In this document: piece after piece, positions 1 to 5,563 of the stretch
Layout: every line of letters starts with the position of its first letter
Position numbering within the stretch: the stretch's first letter is position 1
Assembly (NCBI GenBank): GCA_050945815.1
Contig: JBMNTQ010000117.1
Coordinates: 1 to 6,319 of the forward strand
Direction: 5' to 3'
Length of the DNA: 6,319 nt
Source: JBMNTQ01 sp050945815
Lineage (GTDB): Bacteria; Bacillota; Clostridia; Christensenellales; JBMNTQ01
Translations under genes and position numbers: made by a program
Notes under the pieces: model-generated
Told to the model about the DNA's origin: nothing
The model's database searches: none
Seen by the model: only the letters and a program-made list of their open reading frames with translations

Positions 1-585
1 GACAAAGCCCAGCTCGGCATAGGTCAGCCGCTCACCGCTCCCGTCCCCGGTCTTGTCCACCATAATCTGCACCCGGCTATAGTCCTGTCCCAGCAAAAGC
101 AAGGTATTGACCACCGAATACGTCACCAGCTTCTGCAAATCATTGCGCTGCTTGGCAATCTCCTCGTCCTGCTCCCACCCATCGGCAATGCCATTGGGCT
201 GCAAAAACTCCTTGCTCAGGGTTAAAAACAGATATTCCCCATTCACCTGCACAGAAGTCACGCTGATATCCGGATTGAGCACGGTCTTCAATCCGGACTT
301 CCCATCCGACGGTCCGCTGATCATTTCCCGCAACACCGCCGCCTCCAGGCGTTCATTGGGCGCAATGCTGATTTTCCTCGTATCACCGGACAGCAAAAAA
401 AGCATTCCGCTGGGGTCGTCATAGGGGAAATAAAGAGTAGCTGTAACCTCATCGCTCTTCACATCCGCAATCTGGGGCACAATCTCAATGTTCCCCTTAT
501 CCTCCTCGCTGATAAAGATGCTGCACCCGGCCAGCAGCAACATCGCCGCCACCAGCAGCAGAGCTATCCACCGCTTTATCTTCAT
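1..585 (-). CDS. GerMN-domain lipoprotein, partial (3' end outside window)
   Basis: The frame is open for 195 codons from ATG at 585 to the left edge, so the C-terminus is missing. The N-terminus is a lipoprotein signal: basic residues K2, K4 and R5, a hydrophobic stretch at 7-18, and a lipobox L18-A19-G20-C21, which predicts lipidation at Cys21 and anchoring to the outer face of the membrane. Residues from about 49 onward resemble the GerMN (sporulation/spore germination) domain, including an LEAAVLREMISGP segment (80-92), a VNPD-like turn and alternating strands near 103-125. A GAGGAG Shine-Dalgarno site lies 8 nt before the ATG. The gene starts 41 nt after the histidine kinase stop, in the same direction, so it probably belongs to the same operon. 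The order regulator-kinase-GerMN lipoprotein resembles actinobacterial mtrA-mtrB-lpqB, which suggests a role in modulating the sensor or in envelope homeostasis. That role is inference; a germination role (GerM-like) is the alternative. Confidence 0.85.
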   Translation of the reverse strand, partial: MKIKRWIALLLVAAMLLLAGCSIFISEEDKGNIEIVPQIADVKSDEVTATLYFPYDDPSGMLFLLSGDTRKISIAPNERLEAAVLREMISGPSDGKSGLKTVLNPDISVTSVQVNGEYLFLTLSKEFLQPNGIADGWEQDEEIAKQRNDLQKLVTYSVVNTLLLLGQDYSRVQIMVDKTGDGSGERLTYAELGFV

Positions 586-626
586 GCTATACGCTCCTCA
601 TTCTTTCCATCCGCAGCAAAGCCTTG

Positions 627-2063
627 TCAGGCCCTGCGTAAATACACGCGAAATTCGGTACCCACGCCCTCCACGCTGTCTAGTTCAATGCGCCCCCGGT
701 GCATCAGAATAATTTTCTGCACAATCGCCAGCCCCAGTCCGGTGCCGCCGGTGCCCCTAGAACGGGTCTTGTCCACCCTGTAGAACCGGTCAAACACATG
801 GGGAATATCCTTTTCAGGAATGCCCATGCCGTCGTCCGACACACTCACGCAAACCATCTCGCCCCGCTCTTCCACCTCCAGGCGCACAGTCCCGCCCTCC
901 TCGGTATATTTAATGCCGTTGTCCACCAGATTGGAAAATGCCTGCTGCAATTTCAACGCATCACACAGCACAGAAACCTCCTGCTGCATATGCAAGCTGA
1001 TGGTAATATCCTTTTGTCTAGCCAGCGGCATCAAGCCCTTAACCACCTTCTCCAATACCTCACCTAAGGGCATAGCCGAAAGCTGCGGTTCGATATCCTG
1101 CTGGTCGATATGCACCAGCAGCAAAAGGTCGCTGATCACAGCGTTCAACCTGTCTATCTCAGAGTTAATATCCTGCAAAAATTCCGCCTGTATTGCCGAA
1201 TCCGACGGCTGATATAAAAGCGATTCCACCAGAATCTTAATCGAGCTTAAAGGCGTTTTAAGCTCATGAGACGCATTCGACACAAACTCATTGCGCAAGC
1301 GTTCCATATTATCCAGCTTGTTGCTCATAATATTAAAGGTCTGGGCCAACTGTGCCAGCTCAGATTTCCCGCTGACCTTAATTTTCTGTTTAAAATCCCC
1401 CTGACTAATAGCGATCGCAGCCTGATTCAATACCCGTACCGGGCGCAAGACCCGGCTGGACAAAACCACGCCCACAATAACGGCCAACAGGCTAACCAGC
1501 AAGAAAGTCATCACCGTACGGCTCTCCAGGCTGTTCATGCGCGCAACCACCTCTTGCAAAGAAGACACAAACACCAACACACCTATGGTTTGGGAATCCG
1601 ACGTGATGGCACAGCAAGCATACACAGCCCAAATATCCTGGCCCTCCTCATTTCCGTCCTCACCCACCCGGTGAAATCCATAGGACGTAGCCGCACCTGA
1701 GAGTATCTCCTGCACTTCCATGTGGCTCAGCTGATAGCCGTTTATTTGGGAAAAGCTCTCAACCTGCACCACACCGTTGTTATCCAAAATCAACAAGCGC
1801 CCCCCATATTCCTGCGCCCTCTCCGCACAGATTTTGTAAAGCTGGTCGGAATTGGCCACAGAAAGATAGGGTGCCGCTTCCACCGCCACCTGCTCCGCTG
1901 TGTACAACTGAGTCTCCACCTGCTGCTCTACAAGATATGTACCAATAATCCGGGAAACAGAAAAACTGATAGCCCCAAACGTTACGGCCATAAGCAGCAG
2001 GAACGCTACAATGATTTTCGTGCGTATGGAGTATAGCAAATTTTCAGGAAGTTTAATCCGCAA
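627..2063 (-). CDS. Membrane sensor histidine kinase, WalK/PhoR-like (HAMP-HisKA-HATPase)
   Basis: This is a 478-residue sensor kinase. Domains in order: TM1 at about 17-39, an extracytoplasmic domain at about 40-183 that looks Cache-like (LLILDNNGVVQVES at 90-103), TM2 at about 184-203, HAMP at about 204-256, HisKA with SHELKTP and phospho-acceptor His266, and a HATPase_c domain with the N box (N378 to N382), G1 box DDGMGIP (410-416), F box (F424-F427) and G2 box GTGLGLAI (440-447). No cytoplasmic PAS domain is visible between HAMP and HisKA, unlike Bacillus WalK. The predicted reaction is ATP-dependent autophosphorylation and phosphotransfer to the regulator encoded just upstream. The start is TTG at 2063, inside the regulator's last codons (11-nt overlap), preceded by a GGGAG site; an in-frame TGA lies at 2088-2090 and the next ATG falls inside TM1. 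Position 383 of the N box is Gly where Ala is usual. The sensed signal is unknown. Confidence 0.95.
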   Translation of the reverse strand: MRIKLPENLLYSIRTKIIVAFLLLMAVTFGAISFSVSRIIGTYLVEQQVETQLYTAEQVAVEAAPYLSVANSDQLYKICAERAQEYGGRLLILDNNGVVQVESFSQINGYQLSHMEVQEILSGAATSYGFHRVGEDGNEEGQDIWAVYACCAITSDSQTIGVLVFVSSLQEVVARMNSLESRTVMTFLLVSLLAVIVGVVLSSRVLRPVRVLNQAAIAISQGDFKQKIKVSGKSELAQLAQTFNIMSNKLDNMERLRNEFVSNASHELKTPLSSIKILVESLLYQPSDSAIQAEFLQDINSEIDRLNAVISDLLLLVHIDQQDIEPQLSAMPLGEVLEKVVKGLMPLARQKDITISLHMQQEVSVLCDALKLQQAFSNLVDNGIKYTEEGGTVRLEVEERGEMVCVSVSDDGMGIPEKDIPHVFDRFYRVDKTRSRGTGGTGLGLAIVQKIILMHRGRIELDSVEGVGTEFRVYLRRA

Positions 2064-2739
2064 AATAATAGCCCACTCCCCATTTTGTCAGAATATATTC
2101 CGGCTTGGTGGTGTCCTGTTCGATTTTCTCACGCAAGCGGCGGATGTGTACGTCCACTGTGCGTACCTCACCCAAATAATTGTATTTCCAAATGGTCTCC
2201 AATAAGTCCTCCCGGCTGAACACCTTGCCCGGATTTGTGATAAACAGCTTGAGCAAATCAAATTCCTTGGCCGTCAGCACAACCTCCTTGCCCCGGATGG
2301 TAACCGTGCGGTTGACTGTATTCACAGACATATCCCTATATTCAACCACCTGCTTTTTCGCATTGCCCTCCTTGCTGGAAGCACGCCGCAGGATCGACTT
2401 AATTCTCGCCTTTACTTCCAGTATGTTGAAAGGCTTGGTCATATAATCATCAGCGCCATATTCCAGCCCCAATATCTTGTCCATATCCTCGCCTTTAGCA
2501 GTCAGCATAATGATCGGGATATCCGACGTTTCCCGTACAGCCTGGCAAACCTCAATTCCGCTCATTTTGGGCAGCATCACGTCCAGCAGCATCAAATCAT
2601 ACTGGGTTTCCCTAACCTTCTGCAAGGCTTCCTCCCCGTCTGCTGCCTCGTCCACCCAGTAGCCATCTTGCTCCAAGCTGTACCGCAAGCCCTTGATGAT
2701 CAATGGCTCGTCATCCACCACCAGAATCCTCTCATTCAC
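2053..2739 (-). CDS. OmpR/PhoB-family response regulator, WalR-like
   Basis: This is a 228-residue two-domain transcription factor. The receiver domain (about 3-118) shows the acidic pair D9-D10, phospho-acceptor Asp53 in LLLDVMLP, Thr80 and Lys102 in TKPF. A winged-helix DNA-binding domain follows (about 130-226), with LTAKEFDLLKLF, the recognition-helix segment VRTVDVHIRRLREKI and a terminal GVGYYF hairpin. Cognate phosphorylation by the overlapping kinase gene is expected. I place the start at GTG 2739 because GGAGGTG at 2748-2754 sits 8 nt before it and the protein then begins VNERILVVDDEP, normal for the family. The frame stays open up to ATG 2811, but that would add 24 low-complexity residues, has no Shine-Dalgarno site and lies only about 15 nt from the -10 box. 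WalR (YycF) is the closest well-known type by sequence feel, but orthology is not proven; PhoP or PhoB types remain possible. Confidence 0.95.
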   Translation of the reverse strand: MNERILVVDDEPLIIKGLRYSLEQDGYWVDEAADGEEALQKVRETQYDLMLLDVMLPKMSGIEVCQAVRETSDIPIIMLTAKGEDMDKILGLEYGADDYMTKPFNILEVKARIKSILRRASSKEGNAKKQVVEYRDMSVNTVNRTVTIRGKEVVLTAKEFDLLKLFITNPGKVFSREDLLETIWKYNYLGEVRTVDVHIRRLREKIEQDTTKPEYILTKWGVGYYFAD

Positions 2740-2747
2740 GACAACAA

Positions 2748-2754
2748 CACCTCC
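2748..2754 (-). promoter_or_regulatory. Shine-Dalgarno site deciding the response regulator start
   Basis: On the minus strand this reads GGAGGTG, a seven-base complement to the 16S rRNA anti-Shine-Dalgarno sequence, 8 nt before the GTG at 2739. The upstream in-frame ATG at 2811 has no comparable site, which favours the shorter protein. Confidence 0.75.
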
Positions 2755-2825
2755 CAAACGCGTCTTTTCAGGGAACCCAAATCCCGTCTTTCCATCGTCA
2801 AAAGCATCCATGCTTTCTGCTGAAT

Positions 2826-2854
2826 ATTATAACACAATCCCCCATAAATTAACA
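2826..2854 (-). promoter_or_regulatory. Promoter of the response regulator-kinase-lipoprotein operon
   Basis: The minus strand carries a perfect -10 box TATAAT at 2826-2831. Seventeen nt upstream, at 2849-2854, is TGTTAA, a poor match to the -35 consensus TTGACA (2 of 6). A perfect -10 with a weak -35 would suit an activator-assisted promoter. The expected transcription start is near 2819, giving a leader of about 80 nt before the GTG at 2739. A second TGTTAT at 2829-2834 overlaps the -10 box; both hexamers fit the WalR half-site TGTWAH. Confidence 0.6.
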
Positions 2855-2967
2855 CTCAGCCCCTACTGATATCCTGCATTTCTTCTCTGTCCCCCCTCCC
2901 CCTTTCTCCTTGTCCAAACCCAGAATCATCCGCCCGCCGGTGAAATATCCCCACAGCCACAATAGGG
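2855..2967. other. Non-coding spacer between divergent promoters, with a polypyrimidine tract
   Basis: I see no convincing gene here. Plus-strand positions 2879-2915 hold 35 pyrimidines of 37 bases, with an unbroken run at 2890-2911; the minus strand therefore has a purine tract with runs of five and six G. The remainder has no clear hairpin. Open frames that cross this region overlap the carboxypeptidase gene or lack a ribosome-binding site and recognisable protein features. Confidence 0.6.
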
Positions 2968-2968
2968 T

Positions 2969-2997
2969 TTGCATTCATGCTGCAAAACGTGTAAAAT
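2969..2997 (+). promoter_or_regulatory. Candidate promoter of the carboxypeptidase gene
   Basis: TTGCAT at 2969-2974 and TAAAAT at 2992-2997 are separated by 17 nt, giving a plausible housekeeping sigma promoter (-35 matches 3 of 6, -10 matches 5 of 6). The expected start is near 3004, leaving a leader of about 45 nt. An inverted repeat TTTGCA/TGCAAA (2968-2986) covers the -35 box and the spacer, a position typical of an operator. I did not see a convincing forespore sigma-F or sigma-G pattern, which bears on whether this is a sporulation-specific DacF. Confidence 0.5.
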
Positions 2998-3048
2998 AAT
3001 GTAGTATGTCTGGCCAAACCATTCAATCTGACAGGGAGGAAGAATCCT

Positions 3049-4476
3049 TTGAAACGTATTGTGCCCATCTTGTTGGCGCTTTTAATCCTGCTGCTATTCC
3101 CCTTAAACACGCTGGCTGCGCCCCTATACGAAGGCAACGCGCTAAAAGCTGGGGGCATCGCCTTAATGAACGCCGATACCGGCGAAGTCCTGGTTAGCGG
3201 CAACGGCACCGGCAAGATCTACCCTGCCAGCACTACAAAAATCATGACCTGCCTGCTCGCACTGGAGCATGGCAACCTCGACGATACCCTAGTAGTCAGC
3301 GCCCGCGCGGCTTCCTTCAGCGGCGGCGACAACAGCAACATCGCCCTGGTCGAGGGTGAACGGCTGACCTTGCGCCAAATGCTGTACGGGCTCATGCTGC
3401 AAAGCGGCAACGATGCTGCCGTGGCAGTCGCGGAATATGTTTCCGGCAGCGTCGAGGAATTCTGCGACCTCATGAACGAAAAGTCCCAGGAATTGGGGCT
3501 TAGAAATACCCATTTCACCAACCCCCACGGCCGTCACGACGACGATCACTACACCACTGCCATCGATATGGCAAAGCTCACCAGCATAGCCCTGCAAAAC
3601 GGCCATTTCGCAAAAATTGTCTCCACAGTCACCTATCAAGTGGGGAAAACCAACAAAAGCGCCGCCCGATCCTGGCGCAATTCCAACCGTCTGGTCCGCC
3701 CAGACAACGCCTCTTATTTTGAAGGGGCCACCGGCGTCAAAACCGGCACCACTGGCACAGCCCTTGGATGCCTGGTGTCCAGCGCTACGCGAAACGATGT
3801 CACCCTGATTGCCTGCGTATTCAACGACGGCGACTATTCAGGCGAGCTGCGTTTTCCCTATTCCGTCTCGCTGCTGCAATTCGGGTTCGACAATTACAGC
3901 TCCTATACCCTCCAAGATGTGATGGACGAAGAACTGTCCAGCCGCCTCACCGTGCAAAACGCGGCGCAGGACGATATACAAGGCGGCGAGCTTTCCCTCG
4001 CCTGCCAATACGACGAAACCGCTCGTTTCTATGGCTGGACCCAAGACGTACAACAAGCCATCGAAGCAGGCGGCGCAGTGGAAATCCGGCCCACATTCGA
4101 TACCGCCATGGTCTATGCCCCGATCAGCAAAGGAGCGGTTCTAGGCGATGGCCAAATTCTTCTAAATGGCAAAAAAATCGGGGAATGCCAGCTAGTAGCC
4201 ACCCGCGCCGTAGCGGAAAACCCCGGCGCCCAACCTTCCACAGCTACTCAAACCCCCATCGACACAACCCCGGCAGACACGCCAAATCTGCTGTCCATTC
4301 TGTTTATTGCCATCGCGGGTCTACTCATCCTCCTCCTGATCTTGCGTCTTTTCAACAAGGCTCGGCGCAGAAAAGCGCGTTTTGGGTCTCGCAGCAGGCG
4401 CCACACAACAGCGCGCGGCCGCTCCTGCCCTCGTCCCCACACAAAACGCAGGCCGCCCAACCGTCCGGTGCGCTAA
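3049..4476 (+). CDS. D-alanyl-D-alanine carboxypeptidase (PBP5/DacF-type, peptidase S11)
   Basis: This 475-residue enzyme should remove the terminal D-Ala from peptidoglycan pentapeptides at the outer face of the membrane. The signal peptide spans about 1-23 (K2, R3, hydrophobic core, then TLA-AP). The three active-site motifs of the S11 family are present: S61-T-T-K64 with nucleophile Ser61, S119-G-N121 and K231-T-G-T234. A conserved NPHG...HYTTA block lies at 158-171. A PBP5 C-terminal beta domain follows (about 277-385), then a Pro/Thr linker (about 392-412), a TM segment (about 414-434) and an Arg/Lys-rich tail (436-475). The anchor is thus a TM helix rather than the amphipathic helix of E. 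coli PBP5. The start is TTG 3049, with GGGAGGA at 3034-3040 spaced 8 nt before it. The gene is divergent from the two-component operon and may be one of its targets (inference). DacA or DacF are the nearest names; sporulation specificity cannot be judged. Confidence 0.95.
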   Translation: MKRIVPILLALLILLLFPLNTLAAPLYEGNALKAGGIALMNADTGEVLVSGNGTGKIYPASTTKIMTCLLALEHGNLDDTLVVSARAASFSGGDNSNIALVEGERLTLRQMLYGLMLQSGNDAAVAVAEYVSGSVEEFCDLMNEKSQELGLRNTHFTNPHGRHDDDHYTTAIDMAKLTSIALQNGHFAKIVSTVTYQVGKTNKSAARSWRNSNRLVRPDNASYFEGATGVKTGTTGTALGCLVSSATRNDVTLIACVFNDGDYSGELRFPYSVSLLQFGFDNYSSYTLQDVMDEELSSRLTVQNAAQDDIQGGELSLACQYDETARFYGWTQDVQQAIEAGGAVEIRPTFDTAMVYAPISKGAVLGDGQILLNGKKIGECQLVATRAVAENPGAQPSTATQTPIDTTPADTPNLLSILFIAIAGLLILLLILRLFNKARRRKARFGSRSRRHTTARGRSCPRPHTKRRPPNRPVR

Positions 4477-4524
4477 GCTCCATCCAAAGCACAACCGGCA
4501 AGGCCCAAAAAAGCAGCGCTCTTC

Positions 4525-4581
4525 GCTATAAAAATCCCCCCTGACGCGTCCACTTTCGCGGCAGAGGGGTTTCTTTATAGC
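4525..4581. terminator. Bidirectional terminator between convergent units
   Basis: An imperfect inverted repeat: outer arms GCTATAAA (4525-4532) and TTTATAGC (4574-4581), a middle stem CCCC/GGGG with CTG/CAG, and an inner CGCG/CGCG (4545-4548 with 4557-4560) around an 8-nt loop, with a few mismatches. On the plus strand GGGG is followed by TTTCTTTAT; on the minus strand the G run is followed by ATTTTTATA. It lies 48 nt after the carboxypeptidase stop and 46 nt after the rsfS stop, so it can end transcription from both sides. Confidence 0.75.
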
Positions 4582-4627
4582 TATCTCGGGCAATCATCAC
4601 CCAAACATCGGCAAGCAGTCTGCTTCT

Positions 4628-4984
4628 TTATGCTTCTTCCGGATAATCAAAACAATTCTGCCCGGACGACCACAAGCGCTCAATATCATAAAACGCCCGT
4701 TCCTCCTCGTGGAAAATATGCACCAATACATCCAGATAATCCAGCACAATCCAGCGCCCCGGCCGATAGCCTTCCTTGCGTGCAGGCAAAACCTCTTTCT
4801 CCTCCATTTTGTCCTCCACCGCATCGCAAAGCGCCTTCACCTGTACGGCGGAACGTCCGCTGCACACCACAAAGCAATCCGCAATCACCGTCATGTCCGC
4901 AATATCGATGATGCGTATCTTGTCCGCACCCTTCTCATACAGGATTTCCGCAATTTCCCTTGCTCGCTGTAACGCCTCTTTCAA
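4628..4984 (-). CDS. rsfS: Ribosome silencing factor RsfS (Iojap/YbeB family)
   Basis: This 118-residue protein has the normal RsfS length and covers the whole domain. The hallmark block runs from about 72 to 104, with G76-R-W78, L81-D-Y-L-D85, V88-H-I-F91, and E94/E95-R96...Y99...E102-R-L-W. RsfS proteins bind ribosomal protein L14 (uL14) on the large subunit and block joining with the small subunit when nutrients are scarce. The start is TTG at 4984 with GGAGG about 7 nt before it; this site directly follows the yqeK TAA stop, so translation is likely coupled. A nearby ATG at 4988 is in another frame and encodes only a spurious product. It is the last gene of nadD-yqeK-rsfS, a gene order widespread in Firmicutes, and is followed by the shared terminator at 4525-4581. 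Confidence 0.96.
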   Translation of the reverse strand: MKEALQRAREIAEILYEKGADKIRIIDIADMTVIADCFVVCSGRSAVQVKALCDAVEDKMEEKEVLPARKEGYRPGRWIVLDYLDVLVHIFHEEERAFYDIERLWSSGQNCFDYPEEA

Positions 4985-4996
4985 ACATTTCCCTCC

Positions 4997-5563
4997 TTAC
5001 TTTGCCGACATAACCAGCCAGTTCATCGCTTGGATGCTGTCCGGATGCACAATACCGCCCCGCTCCACCACAGAACAGATTTCCTGCCTCAACCCGAACA
5101 ACAACGCCTCGTCTAGGTCCGTCCAAGCCAGTTCACGCAGTTCCTCTACCCCGTAGAAAACCCGGCCGGGCTCAATGAAGTCGGCCATATATACTATCTT
5201 TTCTAGCAAAATCATATTTTTCCTGCCTGTGGTATGAAATTTGATGGCAGAAAGCACCTCATCATCACAAACACCGTATTCCTGCCGGGCCAAGGCAGCC
5301 CCCAGCGGCGCATGCATCAGCTTGGGTTCAAAACACTCGTAAGCGTCAAAAGCAAAGCCCAGCTCCCGCGCCTTTTCCATGGCCAGCTCCGGAAGAATGT
5401 CCTTTGCACAATCGTGCAAAAGCCCCGCCAAAGCGGCCTTCTCCTCATCACATCCCCAGCGGCGCGCCAGGGCTTGGGCCGTCCGCTCCACACCCAAAGT
5501 ATGCAAAAGCCGCCTCTCTTCCAACGTCGCCCTCAGTTTCTCCAGCCTTTCTATTCTGTTCAT
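4997..5563 (-). CDS. yqeK: HD-domain hydrolase YqeK (bis(5'-nucleosyl)-tetraphosphatase, symmetrical, family)
   Basis: This 188-residue protein is close to the usual YqeK length. Metal-binding HD-domain residues are visible: His21, H50-D51 in LLHDCAKD, His84 in MHAPLGA, His110 in KFHTTG and Asp128 in YMADFIEPGR. The motifs at 84-89 and 125-134 are characteristic of YqeK rather than of general HD proteins. Members of this family have been shown to cleave diadenosine tetraphosphate symmetrically to ADP; the cytoplasmic role is removal of this alarmone-like by-product. The ATG at 5563 overlaps the nadD stop as ATGA, and the protein then begins MNRIERLEKL, as expected. The frame is open farther upstream, but those codons lie within nadD and show no family similarity. 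Twelve nt separate its stop from rsfS. Function is assigned from family motifs only. Confidence 0.93.
   Translation of the reverse strand: MNRIERLEKLRATLEERRLLHTLGVERTAQALARRWGCDEEKAALAGLLHDCAKDILPELAMEKARELGFAFDAYECFEPKLMHAPLGAALARQEYGVCDDEVLSAIKFHTTGRKNMILLEKIVYMADFIEPGRVFYGVEELRELAWTDLDEALLFGLRQEICSVVERGGIVHPDSIQAMNWLVMSAK

Noticed and set aside
586..626. A terminator between the kinase and lipoprotein genes
   Set aside because: The 41-nt gap contains no stable stem or T-run, only the ribosome-binding site, so an operon is more likely.
2890..2911. A canonical G-quadruplex on the minus strand
   Set aside because: There are only two long G runs separated by one base, not four separated G tracts of three or more, so the standard pattern is not met.
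2968..3010. A forespore sigma-F or sigma-G promoter for the carboxypeptidase gene
   Set aside because: A GCAT-like -35 element is present, but no acceptable CATNNTA-type -10 lies at the right distance; the sigma-A-like reading fits better.
2856..3215. A 119-codon minus-strand frame spanning the intergenic region and the start of the carboxypeptidase gene
   Set aside because: It lies antisense to the signal peptide and N-terminal domain of the carboxypeptidase and has no recognisable protein features. Its openness is explained by the codon composition of the opposite gene.
3768..4544. A 258-codon plus-strand frame within and beyond the carboxypeptidase gene
   Set aside because: It is an out-of-frame shadow rich in Arg, Pro and Ser with no motifs. 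The carboxypeptidase frame contains all domains up to its TM anchor.
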